From Planctomycetota bacterium (GTDB lineage: Bacteria; Planctomycetota; UBA1135; UBA2386): a stretch of 64,000 nt of DNA. The DNA is taken from contig JADJWQ010000001.1 in assembly GCA_016716265.1 (NCBI GenBank), positions 2,170,001 through 2,234,000 of the forward strand, written 5' to 3'. The translations under genes and the position numbers were made by a program. Positions 16,076-25,390 of this stretch are shown here, piece after piece (the stretch's first letter is position 1; every line of letters begins with the position of its first letter). Below the pieces are notes generated by a model, which worked only from the letters and a program-made list of their open reading frames with translations, did no database searches and had not been told where the DNA came from.

Positions 16076-19000
16076 TCAGCTCCCGGTGACCACCTGGTCG
16101 AGGTTCAGCAGCAGATTGGCGGCGACGGTCCACGCCGCGAGCTCGACCGGATCGAGGTCCGCCGCCGGCGGCGTCGCCCCGATCCCGATCAGCGTGCGTG
16201 CCGCGTCCGGCGCGGCCGCAAAGTGCTCGCGCTCGGCGACGGCTAGCCGCGCGACGGCGGCGACGTCGGCCGCGTCGACGTCGAGGCGGGCCGTCGCGAT
16301 CCGCAAGCCGTGGGTCGCCCGCGCGCGATCGTCGCCGCCACCCTCGCGGAGGATTCGCTCGGCGAGGGCGCGCGCGCACTCGACGTACTGCGGATCGTTC
16401 ATCAGCAGCAGTGCCTGCAGCGGCGTGTTCGTGCGCTCGCGTCGCACCCGGCAGGACTCGCGGCTCGGCGCATCGAGCACCGACATCTGCGGCGGTGGCG
16501 CCGTGCGCTTCCAGAACGTGTAGAGGCTGCGCCGGTGGACCTTCGCGGGCTCGGTGTCCGCGACGAACTTCTGCGTGTTGGAGCCGACGTAGGCGACCGC
16601 CTCCCACAGCCCGTCGGGCTGCGGTGGTTTGACCGGCGGCCCACCCCGCTCGCTGGCGAGCAGCCCGGCCAGGGCGAGCGCCTGGTCGCGCAGGACCTCG
16701 GCGTCGAGGCGGTGCCGCGGTCCGCGGCCGAGCAGCCGGTTCTCGGGGTCGGCGCGCACGTCGGCCGGCGTCGTCGCCGAGCTCTGCCGGTACGTCGCGG
16801 AGGTCGCCAGCAGGCGCAGTAGCTCGCGGACGTTCCAGCCGCTGCGCACGAACTCGGCCGCCAACCAGTCGAGCAGCTCGGGGTGGCTCGGCGGCTCACC
16901 CTGGCTGCCGAAGTCCTCGGCCGTACGGACGAGTCCGACCCCGAACATCTGCTGCCAGAAGCGGTTGACGGCCACCCGCGCGGTCAGCGGATGCTCCGGT
17001 TCGACCAGCCAGCGCGCGAGGCCGAGTCGATCGCGGGGCAGGTCGCCGTCCATCGGCGGCAGCACCGCGGGTGTCCGGCGCGCGACCGGGTCGCCGGGCT
17101 GGTCGTACTGGCCGCGCCGCAGCACGTGCATCGGTACCGGCTCCGTGCGCTCGCGCCAGATCAGCGTGCTCGGGATCGCCGCGTCGAGCTTCCCGCGCGC
17201 GTCCGCCAGACTCGCGAGCTCGGCATCGAGCGGTGCGAAGCGCTCGCGCGCACCGGCGTACACGTGGCGGAGGAAGTGGTCGCGCAACAATGCGATCTGC
17301 TCGGCCGTGCGCGCCTCGCTCGCGGTGGCGGCGGCCTCGCGCACGTCCTTGGGCAACGATGCGTCGCTCGCCGCGAGCTCGGTCCACAACGAGAGCGACC
17401 GCAGCTGGCGCGTCCCGGTGAGCCCCCAGGTCGCGCTGCCGGCCGCGTCCCAATAGACGGTGCCGCCGACCTGCGTGAACGCGAAGCCGTCGATGCGCGC
17501 GCCAGGGGCGAGGCCGACATCGGCCGCCGCCACATCGATACGGACCCAGCGGCCGGTCTCCGGCACATCGCCGGCGCGACGATCAGCCGGGCCGTCACCG
17601 CGGCCGTGGCATTCCACCCCCCAGCGGACCCGGTGATTCCAGCTCCCGGCGGAATGGAACTGGAGCTGGATGCCGCGCGGCGGGTCGTCGGGCGACAGCC
17701 ACACGTGCGCGAACAGACGATCGCCGGCCTGCACGAGCAGCGGTGCAGCCGCGTCGGTGAACCAGTCCTGGTTGAGTCCGTCGCCGCCGCTCCGGCGCAG
17801 CACGCGCGCACCAGCCACCGGCTCCGGGTGCTCACCGCCGCCGGCGACGAAGCCGAAGATCGGCGCCTCGCCGCCGCGCTTCGCACCGGCCGGCACGTCG
17901 TCGTCGACCCAGATCGTCTCCTGCAGCGCCTGCTCGGTCGCGGACACGATGCCGACCGTGTCCCAGATCGCCCGGCCACCGTGCTGCGTGAACGCGATGC
18001 CGTGCACGACGCTGCCGGGCCCGAGACCGACGACGGCGGCCGGCACCTCGAGCCGCACGTAGCGCCCGGTCGCCGGCAGCGGGCCCAGCGGACGCCGCGA
18101 CGCGGTGCCCGGCTCGCCCCAGGCGATCAGGTCGTCGCCCCAATACGCGCGGTGGCTCCAATCGCCGCCGCCGTCGCCGTTCCATTGGAGCATCAGCTCG
18201 CGCGGAGGGTCGGTCGGATCGATCCAGACGTGCGCGAACAGCAGATCTTCGCCGGAGCCGACGCGCAGCTTGCGATCGGCGACCGGGAAGAAGTGCTGGT
18301 GCAGGCCCTCGCCGCGCCGCTCCATGGCGCGCTTCCCACCATGCACCGGCGCGGCGACCCAGCGGAGCTCCGCACCCTGCGCGACGGCGCCGGCCGGCAG
18401 CTCGTCGTCGATCCACACCGTCTCGACCGGCGGGCCCCCGGCGAGTTCCGCCGGCGCCGGCTCCCGATACTCCGCGCGCACGTCCGCGAGCACCGCGGCG
18501 GCGCGCGCCTCGACCGTCGCCCGCTCGGTATCGAGCCGCGCGAGCTCCGCTTCCTGGGCGGGCGACGGCACCTTCATGGCGGGCGCGTGGTCCTTGGCGT
18601 TCTGGTCGAGCGGCGGACCGTCGATCGATGCGAAGAACGCGGCGAGCGAGTAGTAGTCGCGCTGCGTCAGCGGGTCGAACTTGTGGTCGTGGCACACCGC
18701 GCAGCCGACGGTCATGCCGAGGAACACGGTGCCGAACGTGTCGGTGCGGTCCACGACGTTGCGCACCGCGACCTCCGCGTCGATCGAGCCGCCCTCGCTG
18801 GTCGACACGTTGCAGCGCAGGAAGCCGGTCGCGATCCGCTGCTCGCGCGTCGCGTCCGGCAGCAGATCGCCGGCGAGCTGCTCGATGACGAAGCGGTCGT
18901 ACGGCAGGTTGCGTTCGAACGCACCGATCACCCAGTCGCGGTACGGCCAGATCTCGCGGTAGTTGTCGAGGTGCAGGCCGTGGGTGTCACCGTAGCGAGC

Positions 19001-19681
19001 CGTATCGAGCCAGATGCGCGCCAGGTGCTCCGCGCAGGCCGGGCTGTCGAGCAGGCGGTCGACCGCGCGCTCGTAGGCGTCCGGGCGCGGATCGGCGAGG
19101 AAGGCGCGGACCTCGTCGAGCGTCGGCGGCAACCCGGTCAGGTCGAGCGTCGCGCGCCGTAGCAGCGTCGCGCGATCGGCCTCGGGCGACGGCGCCCGCT
19201 CGTCCGCCGCCAGCCGTGCTGCGACGAAGCGATCGATGCCGTTGCTCGCCCAGCCGTCGCCGGCCACGGGCGGCTCGACCGCGACCACGGGTCGGAACGC
19301 CCAGTGCTGCTCGAACGGCGCGCCCGCCGCGATCCACGCGACCAGCGTCGCCCGCTGCGCTGCGTCGAGCGTGCGGCCCGACGCCGGCGGCGGCATCCGC
19401 TCGTCGGGGTCGGCGTGCTCGATCCGCGCGACCAGCTCGCTGCGCTCCGGCGCGCCGGGCACGATCGCCCTTGCGTAGGCCTCGTCGCGCACGTCGAGCC
19501 GCAGGTCGGCCTTCCTTGCGGCGGCGTCCGGCCCATGGCACGGGAAGCAGTTCTTCGACAGGATCGGACGCACGTCGCGGACGAAGTCGACCCGCGCGGG
19601 CACCTGCGCGACGGCGGCCGTCGCGACGAGCAGCAGCGTCGCGACTGCCAGGGCGAGCGACCGGGGGGAGAGGACCGGCAT
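16076..19681 (-). CDS. PSCyt1/DUF1549/DUF1553 cytochrome-type protein
   Basis: The 1201-residue protein has a signal peptide (residues 1-25) and a planctomycete cytochrome-like PSCyt1 domain with CFPCH at 45-49 followed by ADLRLD. DUF1549 (about 145-355) carries a second CAVCH at 327-331 next to KFDPLTQRDYYSL. DUF1553 (about 890-1150) has ARWLVEPEHPLTARV, NRFWQQMFG and RRSLYTFWKR. Between them are two related beta-rich modules (about 420-580 and 589-750), each starting W(I/V)DD(E/D)(L/V)PAGA and sharing LFAHVW and GxAFTQxGG. The family is characteristic of planctomycetes, periplasmic, and of unproven function. It starts an operon with the DUF1501 gene. Confidence 0.9.
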   Translation of the reverse strand: MPVLSPRSLALAVATLLLVATAAVAQVPARVDFVRDVRPILSKNCFPCHGPDAAARKADLRLDVRDEAYARAIVPGAPERSELVARIEHADPDERMPPPASGRTLDAAQRATLVAWIAAGAPFEQHWAFRPVVAVEPPVAGDGWASNGIDRFVAARLAADERAPSPEADRATLLRRATLDLTGLPPTLDEVRAFLADPRPDAYERAVDRLLDSPACAEHLARIWLDTARYGDTHGLHLDNYREIWPYRDWVIGAFERNLPYDRFVIEQLAGDLLPDATREQRIATGFLRCNVSTSEGGSIDAEVAVRNVVDRTDTFGTVFLGMTVGCAVCHDHKFDPLTQRDYYSLAAFFASIDGPPLDQNAKDHAPAMKVPSPAQEAELARLDTERATVEARAAAVLADVRAEYREPAPAELAGGPPVETVWIDDELPAGAVAQGAELRWVAAPVHGGKRAMERRGEGLHQHFFPVADRKLRVGSGEDLLFAHVWIDPTDPPRELMLQWNGDGGGDWSHRAYWGDDLIAWGEPGTASRRPLGPLPATGRYVRLEVPAAVVGLGPGSVVHGIAFTQHGGRAIWDTVGIVSATEQALQETIWVDDDVPAGAKRGGEAPIFGFVAGGGEHPEPVAGARVLRRSGGDGLNQDWFTDAAAPLLVQAGDRLFAHVWLSPDDPPRGIQLQFHSAGSWNHRVRWGVECHGRGDGPADRRAGDVPETGRWVRIDVAAADVGLAPGARIDGFAFTQVGGTVYWDAAGSATWGLTGTRQLRSLSLWTELAASDASLPKDVREAAATASEARTAEQIALLRDHFLRHVYAGARERFAPLDAELASLADARGKLDAAIPSTLIWRERTEPVPMHVLRRGQYDQPGDPVARRTPAVLPPMDGDLPRDRLGLARWLVEPEHPLTARVAVNRFWQQMFGVGLVRTAEDFGSQGEPPSHPELLDWLAAEFVRSGWNVRELLRLLATSATYRQSSATTPADVRADPENRLLGRGPRHRLDAEVLRDQALALAGLLASERGGPPVKPPQPDGLWEAVAYVGSNTQKFVADTEPAKVHRRSLYTFWKRTAPPPQMSVLDAPSRESCRVRRERTNTPLQALLLMNDPQYVECARALAERILREGGGDDRARATHGLRIATARLDVDAADVAAVARLAVAEREHFAAAPDAARTLIGIGATPPAADLDPVELAAWTVAANLLLNLDQVVTGS

Positions 19682-19747
19682 GGCGCCCGATTGTCCGCGC
19701 CGCTCGCCGGATGGGAAGCGCGTCCTGGGCGACTCGCGCCGAGCCGG

Positions 19748-21055
19748 TCACTCGTCGTCGAAGCGCAGCTCCAGGAACAGCCGCTCGCCGCCGGTCGCCG
19801 GCGAGCGCCCGGTCGCGATGCGTTGCAGACCGGCGTGGCCACCGACGGTGACGACGCGCTCGGCCACGGAGTAGAGCAGCGCGTCGCCCACGCGGGTGCG
19901 GAACGCGCGGCGGCGCAGCTTGCGGCCCGGACGCAGGTCGTCGATGAACAGCTCGCCGCCGTTCCCCCCACCGCCGAGATCCAACGCGAATGCGAGCGGG
20001 AACGCGGCGCGCGGCGAGTCGATCGAGACCGGGTGCACACCGGCGCCGTCGCCGAGCCGTGCGAGCCATACGAGCGGCCACGCGCTCGCGGCGCGGCCGC
20101 TGCGGATGTCGCTGCCGAGGTTGCTGTCGAGGCCCCCGTCGAGGCCCCCGTCGAGGCCGAGGTGTCGCTCGAGCGTCCGCGGCCAGGTCCGCTCCCTGTG
20201 CAATGCGGCGTCGATACACGATGCGACATCGGCGGCGCGCCCGTACAGCTCGCGGCGCATTGCATCGAGGGGCGCGGGCAGCGGCCCCCGCAGCATGCGC
20301 AGCTCGGTCGACGCGTCGTGCAGTACGTGCTCGTCGCCGGCGGGGCCACTCGTCGGAGGATCACCGACGGGAGGACCACCGAGAGGAGGGTCACCACGGC
20401 GATCACCGGGTCCCGCCGCATCGCGCGCGGCATCGTGCCCGACGCGCGCGTGGCGCTCGACCAGCCCGTGGCGCACGGCGTCGCTGTCCCACAGTGACGC
20501 CAGCGAGGCGACGCAGTCCGGATCGCAGAGCTCGCGCACGACCGCAGCCCCGTGCCGCACGACCTGCTCCGCGAGCCCGTCCCAGTCGTGGCGCGCGGTC
20601 AGCTCGCCGCGCGGCGGCTCGCGCTCGGCGGCGGGCAGCGGCTCGACGGCCGCGGGAGCCGGCGCGCCACGATCGTGCTCGAACCTCGCGAGCGCCTCGC
20701 GGTAGCGCGGCTCCTCCGGTGCGAGCTCGACGGCCCGCCGCGCGAGCCGCACGGCCTCCTCGCAACGCCCGAGCGAAGCCTGCACTGCGGCGAGGTTCGC
20801 GAGGGCGTCGGCGAAGGTCGGCGCGAGCTGCAGCGCCTGGCGGAAGCAATCCGCGGCCTCGGCGTCGAGCCCGCAGGCCAGGGCCAGGCGGCCGTGGTCG
20901 TTCCAGATCCGCGGGTTGACGTGCCCCGCCTCGATCGCGCGCCGGCCGAGCTTCAGCGCCAACGCCTGCTCGCCGCGCTCGAGCGCGTCGAAGGCGTCGC
21001 TCATCGTCCGCTCCACCTGCCGGCGGGCGCGGTTGCGCTTCTTCTGCGAGGTCAT
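19748..21055 (-). CDS. TPR protein fused to a divergent 2-oxoglutarate/Fe(II) dioxygenase-like domain
   Basis: The 435-residue product has TPR-like helices (about 25-125; WNDHGRLALACGLDAEAADCF, ADALANLAAVQASLGR). The C-terminal half resembles the PF09859 oxygenase family: HDWDGLAEQVVRHGAAVVRELC, MRRELYGRAADVAS, FPLAFALDLGGGGNGGELFIDDLRP, VGDALLYSV and a final ERLFLELRF strand. The usual HxD iron motif before FPL appears as HPVSID, and the second histidine is not clearly placed, so catalytic competence is uncertain. Two repeat-derived insertions (a GDPP/GGPP run and LDGGLDGGLD) interrupt the domain. It is probably cytoplasmic; no signal peptide is seen. It diverges from the universal stress gene. 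Confidence 0.6.
   Translation of the reverse strand: MTSQKKRNRARRQVERTMSDAFDALERGEQALALKLGRRAIEAGHVNPRIWNDHGRLALACGLDAEAADCFRQALQLAPTFADALANLAAVQASLGRCEEAVRLARRAVELAPEEPRYREALARFEHDRGAPAPAAVEPLPAAEREPPRGELTARHDWDGLAEQVVRHGAAVVRELCDPDCVASLASLWDSDAVRHGLVERHARVGHDAARDAAGPGDRRGDPPLGGPPVGDPPTSGPAGDEHVLHDASTELRMLRGPLPAPLDAMRRELYGRAADVASCIDAALHRERTWPRTLERHLGLDGGLDGGLDSNLGSDIRSGRAASAWPLVWLARLGDGAGVHPVSIDSPRAAFPLAFALDLGGGGNGGELFIDDLRPGRKLRRRAFRTRVGDALLYSVAERVVTVGGHAGLQRIATGRSPATGGERLFLELRFDDE
20127..20158 (-). repeat. In-frame 12-bp tandem repeat in the TPR-dioxygenase gene
   Basis: The unit TCGAGGCCCCCG is present in about 2.7 copies and encodes Gly-Gly-Leu-Asp repeats. A second, more degenerate repetitive tract at about 20340-20400 in the same gene encodes the Gly-Asp-Pro-Pro-rich insertion. 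Confidence 0.7.
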
Positions 21056-21213
21056 CGGGATTCCCCCGTGCTCCGTGGCACCGGGCCGCAGCTCTGACGA
21101 TAGCCCGGATCGGAGCGAGCGAGACCCGGCCCGATCGGCCGGCTGCTCGGGACCTCCCGCTGCGGACCTTTCCCGGGAAGCGCGACACCGCGGGGCCGCC
21201 GTAGACTGCGGGC

Positions 21214-21657
21214 ATGCAACGGCTGCTGGTGGCCCTCGACTTCGACGCCGCCGCCGACCGCCTGCTCACGGTCGCGCGGGAGCTGGCGCGGGCGACCGGT
21301 GCGGCGACGCATTTCGTCCACGTCGCGACCCCCGACCCGGACTTCGTCGGCTACGACGCCGGACCCGTCAGCGTCCGGAACCACGTCGCGAGCGAGCTGC
21401 GCAGCGAGCATCGCTGGCTCGACGACCGCGTGGAGCGCTTCCAGGAGGAAGGGCTCACCGCCACCTGCCACCTGCTGCGCGGCGAGGTCGTCGACGCGAT
21501 CCTGCGCGAGGCCGAGCTGCGCCAGTGCGACACGATCGTCGTCGGCACGCACGGCCGCGGCCGCCTGCTCGAAGCGCTGGTCGGCAGCGTCAGCCACGAG
21601 CTCCTGCAGCGCGCCGAGTGCACGGTCGTGATCGTCCCACCGCCGAAGCGGGTCTGA
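21214..21657 (+). CDS. Universal stress protein (UspA family)
   Basis: The 147-residue single-domain protein starts with the typical strand LLVALDFD and ends with the ATP-binding signature GTHGRGRLLEALVGSVS followed by ELLQRAECTVVIVPP. The G-2x-G-9x-G-S spacing is kept, so nucleotide binding is likely. Usp proteins are cytoplasmic and support survival under starvation, redox or respiratory stress. It stands alone between a divergent and a convergent neighbour. Its trigger cannot be read from the sequence. Confidence 0.88.
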   Translation: MQRLLVALDFDAAADRLLTVARELARATGAATHFVHVATPDPDFVGYDAGPVSVRNHVASELRSEHRWLDDRVERFQEEGLTATCHLLRGEVVDAILREAELRQCDTIVVGTHGRGRLLEALVGSVSHELLQRAECTVVIVPPPKRV

Positions 21658-21676
21658 GCGCCGGTCGACCGGGTGC

Positions 21677-22612
21677 TCAGCGGATCGCGATCGCGCCATC
21701 CTCCGACGCCACCGCCAGGAGCGTCGCGAGGTCGGTATGCAACGGGTGCAGAGGGCCGGGCAGCTCGTCTGCCACGAAGCGCACGACCCGGCTCGCGAGC
21801 ACCGCGGCGCCGAGACGGGTCGGGTGCAGGCGCGCCAGCTGGAACGCCTCGGCCGGCCCGATCGTCAGCGGCTGCCCGTCGATCGTCTCCTCGACGCCGG
21901 CGCCGTGGAGCTGCGCGACGAGCTCGGCGAGCGGGAACACGTGGACCCGCGGGCGCTCCGCAGCCCAGTCGCGCAAACGCTGCGACAGCTCCGCGCATTG
22001 GTCCGGCGTCGGGAACATGTCGGCCGTCATCATCATGGCCGGGACGAAGCGCATCACCGGGTAGTCGCCGACGACGAGGTGCACGGCGCGCTCACCCAGC
22101 AGCCCGTCGAGCATCTCGAAGCCCTTCTGCTGCAGCGCGAAGCGAGCCTCGCGATCGGCGGACTCGCCGACCGGGCCCGCGCGCATCGCGCCATAGCCGA
22201 ACCAGAACAGCAGGTCGAGCCCGATGACCAGGTCGGGATCGTCGGCGAGCGCGCCGCGGAGCTGGCCGGTCGCCGAGCCGACCGGATCGGCGAACAGCAT
22301 CACGGAGCCGCGCCCGGCGACCGGCGTCCCGAACGCGGCCGCGAACAGCGTCGCGAGCGGCACCGAGTCGCGCCGCAGCTCGAGCTCGCGGTCGCCGACC
22401 TCGCGTCCCTCGAGCTGCTCGACGAGCTGCCGCGCGCGATCGGCCGGCACCCAGGTGGCGAGCCGGAAACCGGCGGTGACGGACGCGCCGACGACCGCCA
22501 CCTTCGGCGGCGGCGGCGGCGCGGCGGGCTTCGCGCCCTCGGGACCCTGGACCTGCGGGGCCAGCAGGATGGTGGTCGACGTCAGGAGCGTCGCGGCGAG
22601 TCGGCTGTGCAT
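21677..22612 (-). CDS. Secreted SGNH/GDSL-type hydrolase-like protein
   Basis: The 311-residue product starts at the ATG at 22612, which opens a signal peptide (SRLAATLLTSTTILLAPQVQ); upstream extension of the frame adds no sensible sequence. A proline run (APPPPPK) precedes VAVVGASVTAGF, matching the first block of SGNH hydrolases with its nucleophile serine. LDLLFWFGYG and VVGDYPVM could be later blocks. LARLHPTRLGAAVLASRVV near the end carries a histidine in the place of the catalytic D-x-x-H block, although the Asp is not obvious. Such enzymes are periplasmic or secreted esterases or acyl hydrolases. The substrate is unknown. It diverges from the Ser/Thr kinase gene. Confidence 0.65.
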   Translation of the reverse strand: MHSRLAATLLTSTTILLAPQVQGPEGAKPAAPPPPPKVAVVGASVTAGFRLATWVPADRARQLVEQLEGREVGDRELELRRDSVPLATLFAAAFGTPVAGRGSVMLFADPVGSATGQLRGALADDPDLVIGLDLLFWFGYGAMRAGPVGESADREARFALQQKGFEMLDGLLGERAVHLVVGDYPVMRFVPAMMMTADMFPTPDQCAELSQRLRDWAAERPRVHVFPLAELVAQLHGAGVEETIDGQPLTIGPAEAFQLARLHPTRLGAAVLASRVVRFVADELPGPLHPLHTDLATLLAVASEDGAIAIR

Positions 22613-22804
22613 GGCGGGTATCGAGTCGGTTCGAGCGGTCCGGCGGCATCGCGCCGATGCCGCGGTCGCCCCTCGGGCGTCCGACTCCGACCCGCGTTGC
22701 AGCCGGGCGCGAGAAAACTGCGCCGGCTCGACGCCCGCATCCCGACGCTCCACAATCGCACGCCACGCCCCACCCCGCACTCCCACCCCTTCCCCATCCC
22801 CGCG

Positions 22805-25390
22805 ATGGACCCGAGCAACCGGCCTGCCGCCGCTGGCGAGTCCGACGAGCTTCCCCCGTTGCTCGAGGAACGACTGATCGACGCGCTCGAGCTGACCGGA
22901 GCCGCGCGCGACGCCGCGTTCGCCGAGCTGCTCGACGCGCATCCGGAGCACGCCGTCGCGCTGCGCGCGCGGCGGACCGAAGCGGAGCAGGCGGGCCGGT
23001 CGTCCGCCGGCACGCTGGGCGACGCCGTGCGCGACGCGTTCGCGCGCGGCATGGTCGACGCGACGGTCGGACCGTACCGGCTGCGGCAGTGCATCGGGCG
23101 CGGGGCGCACGGCGACGTCTACCTCGCCGAGCAGAGCGAGCCGCTGCGGCGGCGCGTGGCATTGAAAGTGCTGCGGCGCGACGCGACGTCGCCGGAGCTG
23201 TGGGCCCGCTTCTGCGCGGAGCGGCAGGCGCTCGCGCTGTTCGATCACCCCGGCATCGCGCGGATCCTCGACGCTGGTGAGGCGTCCGATGGTCGCCCGT
23301 GGTTCGCGATGGAGCTCGTCCCGAGCGCGCGCTCGCTGTCGGCATTCGTGCGCGAGGAGCGGCTCGACCGCCGCACGCGGCTGCGGATCTTCCTCGATCT
23401 CTGCGACGCCGTGCAGCATGCCCACGCGCGCGGGATCCTGCACCGGGATCTGAAGCCTGGCAACGTGCTGTGCACGCGGCGCGGGACCGCGATCCAGCCG
23501 GTCGTGATCGACTTCGGCATCGCCAAGGCGACCGGCGGTCACCTGACACCCGACCCCGCGCTGACCTCCGTCGGCCGTCCGCTGGGCACGCCGCTCTACG
23601 CGAGTCCCGAGCAGGCGCGCGGCGCGCTCGACGTCGACATCCGGAGCGACGTCCATGCGCTCGGCGCGATCCTGCACGAGCTCCTGTGCGACGAGCCGCT
23701 GTTCGCCGAGCACGACCTGGCGCGCGTGTTCGAGAACGACCTCGCCCGCTACTTCGCGATCGTCACCGAGCTGGAGCCCGAGCTTCCGAGCCGACGGCTC
23801 GCGCGCCAGGGACGCACGCTGGCGGCCCGCGCGGTGCGCGGCGACCTCGACGCCATCGTCGCGCGGGCCACCGCGCGCGAACGCGACCGCCGCTACGAGA
23901 CCGTGGCAGACCTGCGCGACGATGTCGCACACCACCTCGCCGGTGACGTCGTCGAGGCGCGCACCGGCCGCTTCGGCTACCGCCTGGGCTGCGCGCTGCG
24001 CCGCTACCGCACCGCGCTCGGCGCGGGCACGGTCGCCGTGCTGGCGCTCGTCGCCGGTCTCGGGCTGGCGCTCGAACGCAACAGCGAGCTGCGCGCGACG
24101 CGCGCTGCGCTCGCCGAGGACCGCGCGCGGCTCGAGCGGACGGTCGGCGAGCTGCGCCGGACCGCCGCCGAGCGCGAGATCGCGCGGGGCGACGCGGAGC
24201 GCGCCGCGCAGAGCGAGCGGGAGCGCGCCGCGGAGCTGGCGGCGAGCAACGAGCGGCTGCAGACCCAGGTGCGGCGGTGGAACGAGGCGCAGCGCGTGCT
24301 CCGGCACGTCGCCGCGAGCCTCGGCGACGAGGGTGGCGTGACGCTCGCACGCTTCACCGAGCGCGTCGCCGAACTCGCCGACCGCAGCGACTCGGTCTAC
24401 CTGCCGGGTGTCGACGTCGCGCTGCACGAGTTCGCCGGCTGGCTGCTCGCGGGGCTCGGCCGCGGCGAGGGGGCGCTCGCCCAGTTCGAGGCGGCGCTCG
24501 GCAGGCTCGACCCGGCACTGCCGGACGAGCAGCTGCGCGCGGCGCAGCTGCTCCACGCGATCGCCGACGACGTGCACGGCGCGATCGACGATCGCGCGGC
24601 GATCGAGGCGCTGCGCGAGGCCTGGGACATCTACGACGAGCAGCTCGGCCCCGACGCCCCCGAGACGCTGATGGTGAAGGGCGACCTCGGCTTCCTGCGC
24701 TTCCAGGCCGGCGACCGGCTGGGGATGCTGCAGGCGGCGGAGGCGACCGCGGCGGTGTTGTTCCCCGGCGATCCGCACACCGGCGACGCGGACGGCGACG
24801 GCTCGATCGGCCGCCAACGCGTCGACGCTCTGCGCCAGGAGCTCGAGGCATTGATGGACGCCGGCCGCACCACCGCGGTGGAGCAGCGGCTCGAGCAGGT
24901 GCTGGCCCCCGTAGAAGCGCACTCCGCCTATCGCACGCGGCTCTGCAATGTCCTCACGGCAGCCGCACGCTATCCGCTGCTGCAACGCCTGCGCGTCCCG
25001 CTCCTCCATGTCGCCGTCCGGATCGGCGAGCGGGCCAATGGCCGTGGCCACGACCACGTGATGGAGGCGCGCGACCTGCTCCTCCAATCGCTCCTGTTCC
25101 AGGTACTCTCCATGCCGAGTGGCGAACCGGCGTCGCCCGAGTTCCTCGCCGAGCTGCTCGCCACGGCCTACGCGCAGGCGACGCTCGCCGCGATCGTGCC
25201 CGGCGGGCAACGCTTCGCGGGAGCCACCGAGATCGTGCTTCGCAATGCCCGCACGCGCCTCGCCGCGCAGTCGCAGAGCGACCCGGCGCTCGTCTCCGCG
25301 GTCCGGCGCCTGCTCGAGGCGTCACCGACCTTGACCTCCGGCGAGCGGATGGCGCTCCTCGCTACGTTGCCGGCCCCCCAGGATCGCTGA
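22805..25390 (+). CDS. Membrane Ser/Thr protein kinase
   Basis: The 861-residue protein has a kinase domain (about 89-370) with glycine loop GRGAHGDVYLAE, Lys121 in VALKVL, HRDLKPGN (213-220), DFGIAK (236-241) and the activation-segment end GTPLYASPEQ. Together these indicate a catalytically complete Hanks-type kinase. A transmembrane helix (about 400-425; GTVAVLALVAGLGLAL) precedes a coiled coil and a helical TPR-like C-terminal sensor region with a HEFAGWLLAGLGRGEGAL unit. The start ATG follows a signal-free upstream region. Its stop overlaps the ATG of the sigma-factor gene, so kinase and sigma factor are translationally coupled and probably functionally linked. Confidence 0.88.
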   Translation: MDPSNRPAAAGESDELPPLLEERLIDALELTGAARDAAFAELLDAHPEHAVALRARRTEAEQAGRSSAGTLGDAVRDAFARGMVDATVGPYRLRQCIGRGAHGDVYLAEQSEPLRRRVALKVLRRDATSPELWARFCAERQALALFDHPGIARILDAGEASDGRPWFAMELVPSARSLSAFVREERLDRRTRLRIFLDLCDAVQHAHARGILHRDLKPGNVLCTRRGTAIQPVVIDFGIAKATGGHLTPDPALTSVGRPLGTPLYASPEQARGALDVDIRSDVHALGAILHELLCDEPLFAEHDLARVFENDLARYFAIVTELEPELPSRRLARQGRTLAARAVRGDLDAIVARATARERDRRYETVADLRDDVAHHLAGDVVEARTGRFGYRLGCALRRYRTALGAGTVAVLALVAGLGLALERNSELRATRAALAEDRARLERTVGELRRTAAEREIARGDAERAAQSERERAAELAASNERLQTQVRRWNEAQRVLRHVAASLGDEGGVTLARFTERVAELADRSDSVYLPGVDVALHEFAGWLLAGLGRGEGALAQFEAALGRLDPALPDEQLRAAQLLHAIADDVHGAIDDRAAIEALREAWDIYDEQLGPDAPETLMVKGDLGFLRFQAGDRLGMLQAAEATAAVLFPGDPHTGDADGDGSIGRQRVDALRQELEALMDAGRTTAVEQRLEQVLAPVEAHSAYRTRLCNVLTAAARYPLLQRLRVPLLHVAVRIGERANGRGHDHVMEARDLLLQSLLFQVLSMPSGEPASPEFLAELLATAYAQATLAAIVPGGQRFAGATEIVLRNARTRLAAQSQSDPALVSAVRRLLEASPTLTSGERMALLATLPAPQDR

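Noticed and set aside
22613..25210. Long minus-strand open frame opposite the second kinase gene
   Set aside because: Low-complexity antisense translation. The only supported minus-strand gene in this frame is the SGNH-like protein ending at 21677.
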